DNA of 35,394 nucleotides, from contig NZ_KV804998.1 of assembly GCF_001811505.1 (NCBI RefSeq), positions 18,823 to 54,216 of the forward strand, in the 5' to 3' direction. This document shows, piece by piece, positions 26,406 to 34,162 of the stretch. The notes under the pieces were generated by a model. The model was not told the origin of the DNA. It saw nothing but the letters and a program-made list of their open reading frames with translations, and ran no database searches. Within the stretch, counting starts at the first letter, position 1. Each line of letters begins with the position of its first letter. The stretch comes from Streptococcus sp. HMSC034E03 (GTDB lineage: Bacteria > Bacillota > Bacilli > Lactobacillales > Streptococcaceae). Both the position numbers and the translations under genes were made by a program.

Positions 26406-26771
26406 TTAAAGTGCGACAACTTCAATGACTTTTGCAGTCAAACTAAGTTGGTTACGATATTCTCCGTATACAATTGCTTTCTCAATGTCTACAATTTCTA
26501 CAGATGTCAGCATTGGTTGAAACGTATCATAATCCTTCATAGATGCAAATGGAACTTTTACAGTGAGCTGCTCCCCAGTATTATTTTTTTCGTTGGGATA
26601 GTCACTTTCATCCGCAAAGATCAGCACGCAAACTTTTACACCTTTCTCCGTTTCCGAACCAGTTTCACTTTTTTCTATCCACCTTGTTGCGGACACAAAA
26701 CGTAGTTCTTTGCGAGAAAGGAAAAGTGACGTATTAAACTCTGTAAAATAAGTTAAGTTCTTAAGTCCCAT
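26406..26771 (-). CDS. Element protein of unknown function, possibly ssDNA-binding (121 aa)
   Basis: Not recognised. Predicted mainly beta: alternating hydrophobic strands such as LTYFTEF, LFLSRKELRFVSATRWI, VCVLIFAD, QLTVKVPF and LSLTAKVIEVVAL. Size and strand pattern would suit a small OB-fold single-stranded DNA-binding protein or a YdcP-type element protein; this is inference from shape only. RBS AGAAGG. First gene of the transcript toward rep. An inverted repeat (26794-26820) stands just upstream of it. Confidence 0.65.
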   Translation of the reverse strand: MGLKNLTYFTEFNTSLFLSRKELRFVSATRWIEKSETGSETEKGVKVCVLIFADESDYPNEKNNTGEQLTVKVPFASMKDYDTFQPMLTSVEIVDIEKAIVYGEYRNQLSLTAKVIEVVAL

Positions 26772-26793
26772 AATTCAATACCTTCTTTCTAAA

Positions 26794-26820
26794 CTTAAAA
26801 GTAAATCGTCTACTTTTAAG
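26794..26820. promoter_or_regulatory. Perfect 10-bp inverted repeat upstream of the 121-aa gene
   Basis: CTTAAAAGTA (26794-26803), 7-base loop, TACTTTTAAG (26811-26820). It lacks a T-run and lies in the leader between the sigma-like gene and the 121-aa gene; operator or mRNA structure are both possible. Confidence 0.55.
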
Positions 26821-26910
26821 CAAATAAACACTGTGACGATTACAGATAACAACGTTTAAACTTACACCTCCTTATCTATTAGGAGAAATTTCAATAGAAT
26901 TCGGAGGAGA

Positions 26911-27336
26911 TTATAAATTTTTTAATTCTTTTCGTAGAATCTCTACAATACGCTCATAGTGTCTTTTTACAGTTTTGTCAGTAAGTCTAACTTCCTTTGC
27001 AAGATGCAAGAATGATTTATTCTCAAAAACAACTCCAAACAAGATTTTTTTGTCTCTATCACTCAACAATCTCTCAATAGCATCGTTTATAATAGCAATT
27101 TCTTCTTTTTTAATTAAGAGAGATAATGCATCACTATCATCTGCTATCGTATCTAATAAAGAGCCTTTATCAATTGAACTACTGTCTAAACTACACAGAC
27201 CATAAGATCTATCTTTTCTACATAAATTCTCATAAGACTGGTTTAATAAGTTATCTACCTTTTTCCAATCGTCAGTAAGTACAGCTCTTTGAATCGCTTC
27301 TTCTCTACGTTGTTCTACTTTTTTTAAATCTACCAT
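26911..27336 (-). CDS. Sigma-70 region-4-like regulator
   Basis: A 141-aa protein whose C-terminus matches a sigma-70 region 4: an acidic linker, then ERLLSDRDKKILFGVVFENKSFLHLAKEVRLTDKTVKRHYERIVEILRKEL (shown only in part here as its core LAKEVRLTDKTVKRHYE). No clear region 2 is visible, so it may be an activator-like sigma relative as found in conjugative elements and prophages. The ATG at 27336 (MVDLKK) has a strong AGGAGG 9 bases upstream and is preferred to the longer frame at 27366. It may switch on the two genes and rep that lie downstream. Confidence 0.75.
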   Translation of the reverse strand: MVDLKKVEQRREEAIQRAVLTDDWKKVDNLLNQSYENLCRKDRSYGLCSLDSSSIDKGSLLDTIADDSDALSLLIKKEEIAIINDAIERLLSDRDKKILFGVVFENKSFLHLAKEVRLTDKTVKRHYERIVEILRKELKNL

Positions 27337-27452
27337 ATGTTGGTACCTCCTGCTAGGGTTTACCAACTATACAGAGTTTGTCTCTTCACGCTATCGCCAG
27401 TGGAAAAAACTTAGTAGTCATTTTAGATAGAAACAGTCAGATGTATAAAAAA

Positions 27453-27484
27453 ATAGCAGTTATACAAAATCGTATAACTGCTAT
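27453..27484. terminator. Two-way terminator after the membrane-anchored protein gene
   Basis: Perfect 13-bp arms ATAGCAGTTATAC / GTATAACTGCTAT with a 6-base loop; T-runs on both sides (minus TTTTTTT, plus ATTTTTT). It separates the 27532-28485 gene from the sigma-like gene. Confidence 0.9.
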
Positions 27485-27531
27485 GCATTTTTTAGAGCCA
27501 AATCTATATGCTATTTGTCTTTTTTATTCAA

Positions 27532-28485
27532 TTATTCTTTTAGTTCTACTTTTTCTAGTTCCATTACTGCGTTATTTTCTTTATTTGAGGTATCATTCTT
27601 CAAAAATCCTATGAATACTTTCTTACCATTTTCAACCGGGATATAGAATTGCACTCTATCTAAATCAACATATATTTTTTCTGTATCCTTTATCTTATAT
27701 CCTCTACTTTCCATGATTGTGATAATTTGTTCTTTTGTTTTCAAATCCTTAACAGTATTAGTAAATGACTCATATGAAGTTAAATAAATCACCTTATCTC
27801 CTACAATAATTCTATCACTTGAAAACTTAATATTAGGTAATCTATCTATATTTTTTTGATCTTCTTCCACAGAACTTTTAGTTCCATAAACCTTCGTAAC
27901 ACGATAAGTTCCGCTAATTTTTGTGTTTACTAATGGTACTAACTCATATGGTACAGATGTATTCTCACCAATTATATCAAGATATACCATCTTATGTTGA
28001 TCTATCTTATACAGGATTCTTCCGTAACGTTCTTGGTCTTTATTATCAAGTAATGAAATGAACTTCAAATCTTCTTTTTTGATTTCACTATTTTTTAATA
28101 TCTCGAAATTTTCCTTAAATGATTTGACGATATCTTCTTCCGAAAGTTTAGTTTTTGTGATATTTTTAAAATCAGAATATGAATCATGAATAGTTACATC
28201 ATAATTAAATACTTCATTATTTTTTAGCATATAGTCAATTTTTAATTTTTCTGAACCTGAAAATTCCCAAACACTAGTTTTAAGTCCTACTGAACCCCAC
28301 TTCTTATCAAACAAATTATCACTTGATGAATTTTCGGAAAAATAATTAGATATAGTTATACCTGCAGCGGCAAAGATTCCCAATATAACAATCGTAAGTA
28401 ATATGACTCTCACTAAACTAAATTTTTTAGTTCTCTTGCCATTCTTATTATCCTTTTTACCTTCTTCGTTTTTCTGCTTTCTCAT
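27532..28485 (-). CDS. Membrane-anchored extracellular protein of unknown function (element cargo)
   Basis: A 317-aa protein with a Lys-rich cytoplasmic N-terminus (1-25), one membrane segment (about 26-46, VILLTIVILGIFAAAGITI) and an outer part of about 270 residues rich in Lys, Asp, Ser and beta strands. No signal cleavage site, lipobox or LPXTG is seen. Not recognised as a family; the linked XRE repressor and its own terminator mark it as an independently controlled cargo gene. Exclusion, phage defence at the surface or a host-fitness role are possible. RBS AAGGAG. The promoter lies in the shared region with the XRE gene. Confidence 0.75.
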   Translation of the reverse strand: MRKQKNEEGKKDNKNGKRTKKFSLVRVILLTIVILGIFAAAGITISNYFSENSSSDNLFDKKWGSVGLKTSVWEFSGSEKLKIDYMLKNNEVFNYDVTIHDSYSDFKNITKTKLSEEDIVKSFKENFEILKNSEIKKEDLKFISLLDNKDQERYGRILYKIDQHKMVYLDIIGENTSVPYELVPLVNTKISGTYRVTKVYGTKSSVEEDQKNIDRLPNIKFSSDRIIVGDKVIYLTSYESFTNTVKDLKTKEQIITIMESRGYKIKDTEKIYVDLDRVQFYIPVENGKKVFIGFLKNDTSNKENNAVMELEKVELKE

Positions 28486-28527
28486 ATATCTTATTCTCCT
28501 TGATTTTTGTATTGTTTTTTATCTATT

Positions 28528-28620
28528 TTAACACAAAATAGTACGGTACGCTATACTTTATTGATATTTTAGACAGTTAATTGTACTTAAAAAATCATAT
28601 AAAGGATAGTAGAATAGTAC
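28528..28620. promoter_or_regulatory. Divergent promoter region with repeated XRE operator sites
   Basis: AATAGTAC occurs at 28537-28544 and again at 28613-28620, with the related GTACGGTAC at 28541-28549. The second copy overlaps a + strand -10 TAGAAT (28610-28615) that has TTAAAA 17 bases upstream. On the minus strand TGtTAAAAT (28528-28533 for the hexamer) is an extended -10 for the membrane protein gene. Confidence 0.55.
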
Positions 28621-28637
28621 AAAAGAGGAAATTACGG

Positions 28638-28970
28638 ATGGAAGCTAATCAATTACAAAAATACATAGCAGAGCGTATAAGAGAATGTAGAAAAGAACAG
28701 AATCTCAGCCAAGAACAATTATCCAATAAAGCCGGACTAGGTGTTAAAGCAATACAAAACATCGAGAATATGAAATACGATTTTAAAATACACACACTTG
28801 AAAAGGTTCTTACAGCTTTAGGCATGACCGTAGAAGACTTCTTTAATTTCCCACTTTCAGATAATTCCATCCCTATCACTACATTGACTGAAAACATCTC
28901 AGATTTACCACACACAAAAAAATTAAAAATCATTTCTTTGTTCAATGAAATTGTTAAAAATATAGATTAA
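28638..28970 (+). CDS. XRE family transcriptional regulator
   Basis: A 110-aa regulator with an N-terminal helix-turn-helix (IRECRKEQNLSQEQLSNKAGLGVKAIQNIENMKYDFKIHTLEKVLTALGM, residues about 12-62, given in part) and a short C-terminal helical tail. Start at 28638 (MEANQLQKY) follows AGAGGA by 8 bases; the frame to 28581 is longer but lacks a ribosome site and covers the promoter. Divergent from the membrane protein gene, so it likely represses itself and that gene, in the manner of a CI-type repressor of the element. Confidence 0.85.
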   Translation: MEANQLQKYIAERIRECRKEQNLSQEQLSNKAGLGVKAIQNIENMKYDFKIHTLEKVLTALGMTVEDFFNFPLSDNSIPITTLTENISDLPHTKKLKIISLFNEIVKNID

Positions 28971-29002
28971 AAGAGGAACTCTGAATGAATTCCTCTTTTT
29001 GT
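28971..29002 (+). terminator. Terminator of the XRE gene
   Basis: Arms AAAAGAGGAA / TTCCTCTTTTT directly after the stop codon. Confidence 0.85.
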
Positions 29003-29021
29003 ATGCTACTTTAACTTTCCT

Positions 29022-29040
29022 TTGGTTAGTTCTATGGTTA
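29022..29040. repeat. Attachment site repeat (right, att)
   Basis: Same 19 bp as 23253-23271. The next gene, the KimA-like transporter, begins about 230 bases further on, so no chromosomal gene is broken on this side. Confidence 0.88.
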
Positions 29041-29204
29041 ATTTATACCTTAATAATGTCAAGAGTCCTTAAACTGTACTCCAAACACTCTAGATATGTG
29101 TATCAAAAATCATTTATATTCCCTCGTTTTTTCTACCTTCTATTATACCAAAAAACTAGTCTCATTCTTATAGGAAAAAATATTTTGAAATCATTCATTT
29201 TTTC

Positions 29205-29233
29205 TTGACTGCTTATTTTCATAGCAGTATAAT
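29205..29233 (+). promoter_or_regulatory. Promoter of the KimA-like transporter with an inverted repeat in the spacer
   Basis: -35 TTGACT (29205-29210), 17-base spacer, -10 TATAAT (29228-29233). ACTGCT (29208-29213) and AGCAGT (29223-29228) form an inverted repeat within the promoter, a possible operator. The leader is only about 28 bases, too short for a riboswitch. Confidence 0.8.
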
Positions 29234-29267
29234 AGCTCTTGTTGAAATTTTCGGAAAAGGAAAGAAA

Positions 29268-31112
29268 ATGTTTACAAAATTAAAATATACCTTTATTGGT
29301 CGTCCTCTTAAGTCCTTGACTGAAGGCGAGGGAGGACTACTTGGAAAAACACAGGCACTTGCAATGCTTTCAAGTGATGCCCTATCTTCTATTGCTTATG
29401 GACCTGAGCAGGTCGTTCTTGTCTTGGCTAGTCTATCTCCGCTTGCTATTTGGTGGAGTCTCCCTATCGGCATTTTTGTCCTCTTGCTACTTGCTAGTCT
29501 AACCATTTCTTACCGACAAATCATTCACGCCTACCCTCAAGGTGGGGGTGCCTACATGGTAACACGAGAAAATCTTTCTCCTGAGCTCGGTTTGATTGCC
29601 GGTGGAAGCTTGCTTGTTGACTATATGCTAACAGTAGCCGTATCCGTGGCCGCAGGAGCTGATGCGATCACAGCAGCACTTCCTGCACTCCATCCCTACA
29701 ATCTCCATATCTCCATTTTTCTAGTATGTTTGCTCATGCTTTTGAATCTGCGTGGCTTGAAGGAATCTGCCAGTTCTCTGATGATCCCTGTCTATCTCTT
29801 TATCTTTAGCACGGTCTTCCTCTTATTGTTTGGTATCTTCCAACTATTGACAGGTTCTCTCAGCTATCATGCAACTTCTGCAATTGGTCAAACTGTCCCA
29901 AGTCTCTCAATCGTCCTGATTTTAAGAGCCTTCACCAGCGGTTCAGCTTCACTAACAGGGGTTGAAGCTATCTCAAATGCCGTTCCATTTTTCAAAACTC
30001 CCAAAGAGAAGAATGCAGCTCAAACACTGACCATCATGTCTCTGATTCTTGGTTTTCTCTTTGCAGGAATTACCTTCCTAAACTACTGGATGGGGATTAC
30101 ACCTCAACACGGAGAAACAATCCTCTCACAAATGGCTAAAGGAATTTTAGGGGATTCAGCTCTCGGTCAGATTGTTTATTATCTCTTCCAATTCTCAACT
30201 GCCCTAATCCTAGCCGTAGCTGCAAATACTGGTTTTTCTGCCTTCCCGATGTTGGCATACAATATGGCTAAGAACAAATACATGCCCCATCTCTTTATGG
30301 AAAAGGGAGACCGCCTGGGTTATTCAAACGGTATTTTGACCTTAGCCTTTGGCGCTATGATCCTTCTGCTCATTTTCAACGGAAATACAGAACGCTTGAT
30401 TCCTCTTTATACTATTGGAGTTTTCGTACCTTTCGCACTTTCTCAAACAGGGATGATTCGCCACTGGAAAAAAGAAAAAGGCTCTCATTTCTTAAAATCT
30501 GCCTTTGCAAATATCCTAGGTGCCATCATTTGTTATGCCATCGTTCTTATCTTACTCTTCTTCAGACTTGGAGATATCTGGCCCTTCTTCCCAATTATCC
30601 TAGTCTTAACCTTCCTCTTTTTGTCCATCCACAGTCATTACCAAAAAGTGGCCAAACAACTTCGACTTTATGAAGGAATTCAAAAGAAAGCCTACGATGG
30701 CAATGTCGTCCTTGTCTTAGTAGGAAATGTTACTCGAGTCAGCGTTGGAGCGATTAACTATGCTCAAAGTATTGGAGATGAGGTTTTGGCGATGCACATT
30801 TCCACCAAGGAAACTGAGGAAAAAGACCAAGAAATTCTCCACGAATTTGCCGACTATTTCCCAAATATTACCTTAAAGAATATTAATACTAGCTATCGCG
30901 ATATCATCACACCTACAGTTCGCTATGTTCGAAAAATCTCTCAAGAAGCCAAGAAAAAGAACTACACAGTTACAGTTCTAGTACCCCAATTTATCCCTAA
31001 CAAACCTTGGCAAAATATCCTACACAATCAAATGAGCCTCAAATTAAAATATGCTCTCAGATGGCACGAAGATGTCGTCGTTGCCAGCTACTCTTATCAT
31101 TTGAAAGAATAA
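29268..31112 (+). CDS. KimA-type potassium importer (APC superfamily)
   Basis: High-affinity K+/H+ symporter family, in other Firmicutes inhibited by c-di-AMP. The 614-aa protein aligns by eye throughout with B. subtilis KimA (YdaO, 607 aa): FIGRPLKS, ALAMLSSDALSSIAYG, SYRQIIHAYPQGGGAYMVT, IAGGSLLVDYMLTVAVS, LTGVEAISNAVPFF, AANTGFSAFPML, GVFVPFALSQTGM, and the C-terminal VLVPQFIPNKPWQNILHNQ. It has about 12 membrane helices followed by a cytoplasmic USP-like domain (about 460-614). Start at 29268 with AAAGGAAAG; the earlier frame begins in the promoter. Often annotated only as an amino acid permease. Confidence 0.88.
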   Translation: MFTKLKYTFIGRPLKSLTEGEGGLLGKTQALAMLSSDALSSIAYGPEQVVLVLASLSPLAIWWSLPIGIFVLLLLASLTISYRQIIHAYPQGGGAYMVTRENLSPELGLIAGGSLLVDYMLTVAVSVAAGADAITAALPALHPYNLHISIFLVCLLMLLNLRGLKESASSLMIPVYLFIFSTVFLLLFGIFQLLTGSLSYHATSAIGQTVPSLSIVLILRAFTSGSASLTGVEAISNAVPFFKTPKEKNAAQTLTIMSLILGFLFAGITFLNYWMGITPQHGETILSQMAKGILGDSALGQIVYYLFQFSTALILAVAANTGFSAFPMLAYNMAKNKYMPHLFMEKGDRLGYSNGILTLAFGAMILLLIFNGNTERLIPLYTIGVFVPFALSQTGMIRHWKKEKGSHFLKSAFANILGAIICYAIVLILLFFRLGDIWPFFPIILVLTFLFLSIHSHYQKVAKQLRLYEGIQKKAYDGNVVLVLVGNVTRVSVGAINYAQSIGDEVLAMHISTKETEEKDQEILHEFADYFPNITLKNINTSYRDIITPTVRYVRKISQEAKKKNYTVTVLVPQFIPNKPWQNILHNQMSLKLKYALRWHEDVVVASYSYHLKE

Positions 31113-31115
31113 AGA

Positions 31116-31160
31116 AAAGGCATTACCAGAACCAACAAGCTCCTGGTAGTGCCTTTTTTC
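31116..31160 (+). terminator. Terminator of the KimA-like gene
   Basis: Long stem AAAGGCATTACCAG / CTGGTAGTGCCTTT with a TTTTTT tail, starting just past the stop. Confidence 0.9.
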
Positions 31161-31185
31161 TGAATCTAGTCCCTAAAATTAGACT

Positions 31186-31384
31186 TATACTCAATGAAAA
31201 TCAAAGAGCAAACTAGGAAGAGAGCCGCAGGTTGCTCAAAGCACTGCTTTGAGGTTGTGGATGAAACTGACGAAATCAGCTCAAAACATGGTTTTGAGGT
31301 TGTAGATAAGATTGACGAAGTCAGTTACCTATACCTACGGCAAGGCGACGTTGACGCAGTTTGAAGAGATTTTCGAAGAGTATT
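31186..31384. repeat. BOX element, about 199 bp (A1B2C1 form)
   Basis: Starts tatactcaatgaaaatcaaa and ends gaagagattttcgaagagta. Contains ctacggcaaggcgacgttga (31335-31354), one base off the boxA core, and two tandem units of the GAGGTTGT(A/G)GATGAAACTGACGAA kind that correspond to boxB. The length fits 59 + 2x45 + 50. boxA is at the right end, so the element reads on the minus strand. It lies between two converging genes. Confidence 0.92.
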
Positions 31385-31407
31385 AAAATTTTATTGATAA
31401 CCTTCTT

Positions 31408-33372
31408 CTATTGAACGTGGTTAGCCAAATCTTCTTGGGCTTTTTTATTTGACTCCGCTTTTTCTTTTTGCCATTTTTCATAAAGTTCCTGGTACTGTTT
31501 AGCAGTCACAGGTTCCTTTTGCAATTCAACATATTTGTAGTTGTCCGCATCTCCCTTGTGTCCAACAAATGAGAAGGCCCCTGTAAATGGAACAGTCTTA
31601 CGGAAGATTGGATTAGCTCCTCCACTTTGAACTGGGAGGAAGAGAGCGCTATCTGTTAGCCAAGCTTGAACTTCGGCAAATTTTTCATAACGTGTTTGCG
31701 TATTTTCATTCTCACTATCTGCCGCATCCAACAACTTCTTGTAGGTAGCTAGACCGAGTTTTTCCTTGATATCATTGTCTTTCCCTGGAGTCAAGCCAAG
31801 ATTTTTCAACTGAGAACCAGAGTCTGGATCCAAAAGGTCAAGATAGGTTTTCGGATCTGAGAAATCTCCACTCCAACCTGAGATATCGATGTCATAGTCC
31901 TTTTGATCGGCGGTATCAGCAAAGAAGGTAGCATTGTCTTTCTCATCTGGTGACAATTGAATGATATCAATAACCACATTATCTGATCCAAGCGTTGCTT
32001 CAACTGTCTGTTTGAAGGAGCTTGCCTGCTGAACGTCCAACTTAGCAGTTTGGTCTACCAACATATCCAAGTGGATAGGGAAGGTCACGCCTTCTGCTTG
32101 CAAACTTTCTTTAGCCTTGGCAAATTCAGCCTTGGCTTTTTCAGGATCCAAGAAAGCTGCTTGGGCATCGTTTAGATTGATGTTAGACCACTCTGTACCA
32201 TAGTTGACCATCTTTTCATTGACAGCATCTCCAAAGTTTTTGCCACCGATTTGAACAAAGTTACTTGGTGTGACTGTGTTTCGAAGGATTCGGTCAGCTC
32301 CATCTTCTCCATTCGTCTGGGCAGCATAGGCATGACGGTCAAAGGCAAAGTTAATAGCCTGACGGAAGTCTTTGTTTTGCATTGCTAGACGAGAATCCTT
32401 CTTTTCTTTGTCCGTCTGTTTCATGGTTTGCTTGTAGCTTTGACGATTGATATTGAAGAGATAGTAGAAGGTTATAGCGTTTTGAGGAGTATAAGTAATC
32501 TTGTCCTCATTCCCTTTTTTCAACTGGTCAAAGACTGAGCTTGTTGGGAAGATACGACCATCTGTGTAGTTGCCTTCCAAGAAACCTCTAGCCAAACTAT
32601 CTTGGTCTGAACCGTCATAGAAGGAAAGTTTTACTTTCTCAATCTTCACATTGTCCTTGTCCCAGTAATTCGGATTCTTTTCAAATTCAATTAAAGATTT
32701 TGATGTGAATGATTTGAATAAGTATGGTCCATTTGACAGGATACTAGATGGAGTTACACTTCCAAATTCGTCCCCCTTAGATTTCAAAAAGGCTTCATTG
32801 ACTGGACTCAAAATTCCACCTGTTGTCTTAGAATTCCAGTAGGACTCTGGCTTGTTTAAGGTATATTGGAGAGTATAGTCATCGACTGCCTTGATACCGA
32901 CAGCCTCAAAGTCTGATGATTGACCCTCAACATAGTCCGCCAAACCTTTGATAGAGTCTTGCACCAAGAACAAGTTTTCTGCCTTTTTATCCGCCGCATA
33001 CTTGAGGCCTGTCACAAAGTCATGAGCTGTTACCTCTGCATATTCTTCCCCTTCAGAGGTATACCACTTGACACCTTTACGGATTTTATAGGTATAAGTC
33101 AAACCATCTTTTGATACTGTCCATGATTCAGCCATGGAAGGAACCAGATTGCTATACTTATCATTTTCCAACAGTCCATCAATCAAGTTTGTCGTAATGC
33201 TAGACGTCGAGCCACGTGTCGAAGTAATGTAGTCTAATGTATCTGGATTGCTAGCAAATACATAAGAGTAGGTTTTATCAGATGCATTTGACTGTGTCGA
33301 GCTACAAGCTACCATCAAGAAGCTAGCACTCAAAATTCCAACCCCTAGTAAGAGAGCTTTTGATTTTTTCAT
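31408..33372 (-). CDS. Oligopeptide-binding lipoprotein of the Ami/Ali family
   Basis: Substrate-binding protein for peptide import through the AmiCDEF permease; some members sense peptides from other species. The 654-aa protein has a lipoprotein signal with Cys23 in MVACSS and family motifs shared with AmiA, AliA and AliB: SYVFASNPDTLDY, IDGLLENDKYSNLVPSMAE, GVKWYTSEGEEYA, DFRQAINFAFDRHAY, AQAWLTDSALFLP, and the C-terminal EKWQKEKAESNKKAQEDLA. It resembles each of AmiA, AliA and AliB by eye but is not clearly any one; an AliB-like (AliC/AliD-type) paralogue is likely. No permease genes adjoin it. Confidence 0.9.
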   Translation of the reverse strand: MKKSKALLLGVGILSASFLMVACSSTQSNASDKTYSYVFASNPDTLDYITSTRGSTSSITTNLIDGLLENDKYSNLVPSMAESWTVSKDGLTYTYKIRKGVKWYTSEGEEYAEVTAHDFVTGLKYAADKKAENLFLVQDSIKGLADYVEGQSSDFEAVGIKAVDDYTLQYTLNKPESYWNSKTTGGILSPVNEAFLKSKGDEFGSVTPSSILSNGPYLFKSFTSKSLIEFEKNPNYWDKDNVKIEKVKLSFYDGSDQDSLARGFLEGNYTDGRIFPTSSVFDQLKKGNEDKITYTPQNAITFYYLFNINRQSYKQTMKQTDKEKKDSRLAMQNKDFRQAINFAFDRHAYAAQTNGEDGADRILRNTVTPSNFVQIGGKNFGDAVNEKMVNYGTEWSNINLNDAQAAFLDPEKAKAEFAKAKESLQAEGVTFPIHLDMLVDQTAKLDVQQASSFKQTVEATLGSDNVVIDIIQLSPDEKDNATFFADTADQKDYDIDISGWSGDFSDPKTYLDLLDPDSGSQLKNLGLTPGKDNDIKEKLGLATYKKLLDAADSENENTQTRYEKFAEVQAWLTDSALFLPVQSGGANPIFRKTVPFTGAFSFVGHKGDADNYKYVELQKEPVTAKQYQELYEKWQKEKAESNKKAQEDLANHVQ

Positions 33373-33463
33373 AAATATTCTCCATTTATATAGTATATGA
33401 AATATTATACACTATTATAGAAAAAATAGAAAGCTTATACAAACTATTATTTTAGAGCAAAAC

Positions 33464-33502
33464 AAAAGCCAGTAGACTCGAGTTCCTACTGACTTCTTTG
33501 TT
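33464..33502 (-). terminator. Terminator of rpmH
   Basis: Minus-strand stem AAGTCAGTAG / CTACTGGCTT (one mismatch) followed by TTGTTTTG. Confidence 0.75.
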
Positions 33503-33515
33503 GAATTCGTTTGGA

Positions 33516-33650
33516 TTATGCAGCCAAAACTTTGCGTCCTTTACGACGACGAGCTGCCAATACGCGACGACCGTTTTTAGTTGACATACGGTTACGGAAT
33601 CCGTGTTTGCGCGCACGACGTAGTTTACTTGGTTGATAAGTACGTTTCAC
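33516..33650 (-). CDS. rpmH: 50S ribosomal protein L34
   Basis: A 44-aa highly basic protein: starts [17 protein letters not shown] and ends GRKVLAA, the standard L34 sequence; part of the large subunit near the exit tunnel side. The start codon is GTG (33650) with GAGGAGG 9 bases upstream, and the gene is too short to appear in most ORF lists. In most bacteria rpmH is followed by rnpA near the origin; here neither rnpA nor yidC is adjacent. Confidence 0.97.
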
Positions 33651-33724
33651 GATGAATACCTCCTCATAGATTTTGTATTCGTTTAGCCGGCTATAAAGTG
33701 ATCAGTTACTAAACATACTTTACT

Positions 33725-33753
33725 ATTCTATCTGATTCTTTTGCATTTGTCAA
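33725..33753 (-). promoter_or_regulatory. Near-consensus promoter of rpmH
   Basis: Minus-strand -35 TTGACA (33748-33753), 17-base spacer, -10 TAGAAT (33725-33730), about 75 bases before the start codon. Confidence 0.88.
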
Positions 33754-34162
33754 TAGCTCTGGCAAATGTTTCCAGCTTTTTTGCTGAGGGGATAATTTGA
33801 AAATCCTTCCAATTTACTTTCGAAATCTATAAAATATCTAATGTACTAGTAATTTTCCCAATTGGTACACTCAAAGTTCCAAGTTTTTCCTCTTGAAACC
33901 TTCCGCCTGCCTATTAAATGTAAAAGGTGCTTTCTATATTTTCCTTCTGTCACTTCTTGCATTTAAAAAGCAACAACACCGTAGGATGACGATTCTACCG
34001 TCTTTTAATTGGCAATAAACAAGATATTTAGCAATAATCCTTTCTAGTTATCATCGATTAAATATCATTTTAAAAAAAACTAATATGTGTAGTTATCTAA
34101 AACCTCTATCTATTCTTCTTAAACAACACAAAAACGCTCTAGACGTAAAAATAGTTGTTATC
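33754..34162. other. Gene-free stretch between rpmH promoter and cadC
   Basis: About 400 AT-rich bases with no supported gene. It holds a hairpin ACCGTAGGAT-gacg-ATTCTACCGT (33978-34001, one mismatch) that, on the minus strand, is followed by TTGCTTTTT and may end the cad operon. A small CTGG/CCAG stem at 33758-33776 is followed by T6 on the + strand. Otherwise I see nothing. Confidence 0.5.

Larger units (their letters stand above)
23253..29040. mobile_element. Integrated 5.8-kb replicon-like element (integrase, xis, HUH Rep, regulators, cargo)
   Basis: Bounded by the 19-bp direct repeat. Contents from left to right: tyrosine integrase, excisionase-like protein, HUH Rep, a structured candidate origin, two unrecognised genes, a sigma region-4-like gene, a membrane-anchored protein and a divergent XRE regulator. 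It is clearly more AT-rich than the flanking genes and interrupts the tatD to kimA-like interval. No mobilisation relaxase other than Rep, no FtsK/VirD4 coupling protein and no phage structural gene are seen. It may be a small integrative mobilisable element, or a satellite that uses a helper. Confidence 0.85.

Noticed and set aside
26776..26853. Tiny minus-strand frame starting at TTG (about 25 aa, MLSVIVTVFICLK...)
   Set aside because: The AAGGAGG upstream is about 14 bases from the TTG, too far for a normal start, and the frame crosses the inverted repeat at 26794-26820; leader DNA is the simpler reading.
23253..29040. Complete filamentous (inovirus-like) prophage
   Set aside because: Rep and a possible ssDNA-binding protein fit, but there is no Zot-like ATPase, no run of small coat proteins with membrane helices, and no adsorption gene.
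29041..29267. c-di-AMP riboswitch upstream of the KimA-like gene
   Set aside because: The mapped consensus promoter leaves a leader of only about 28 bases, and no ydaO-type stems are seen.
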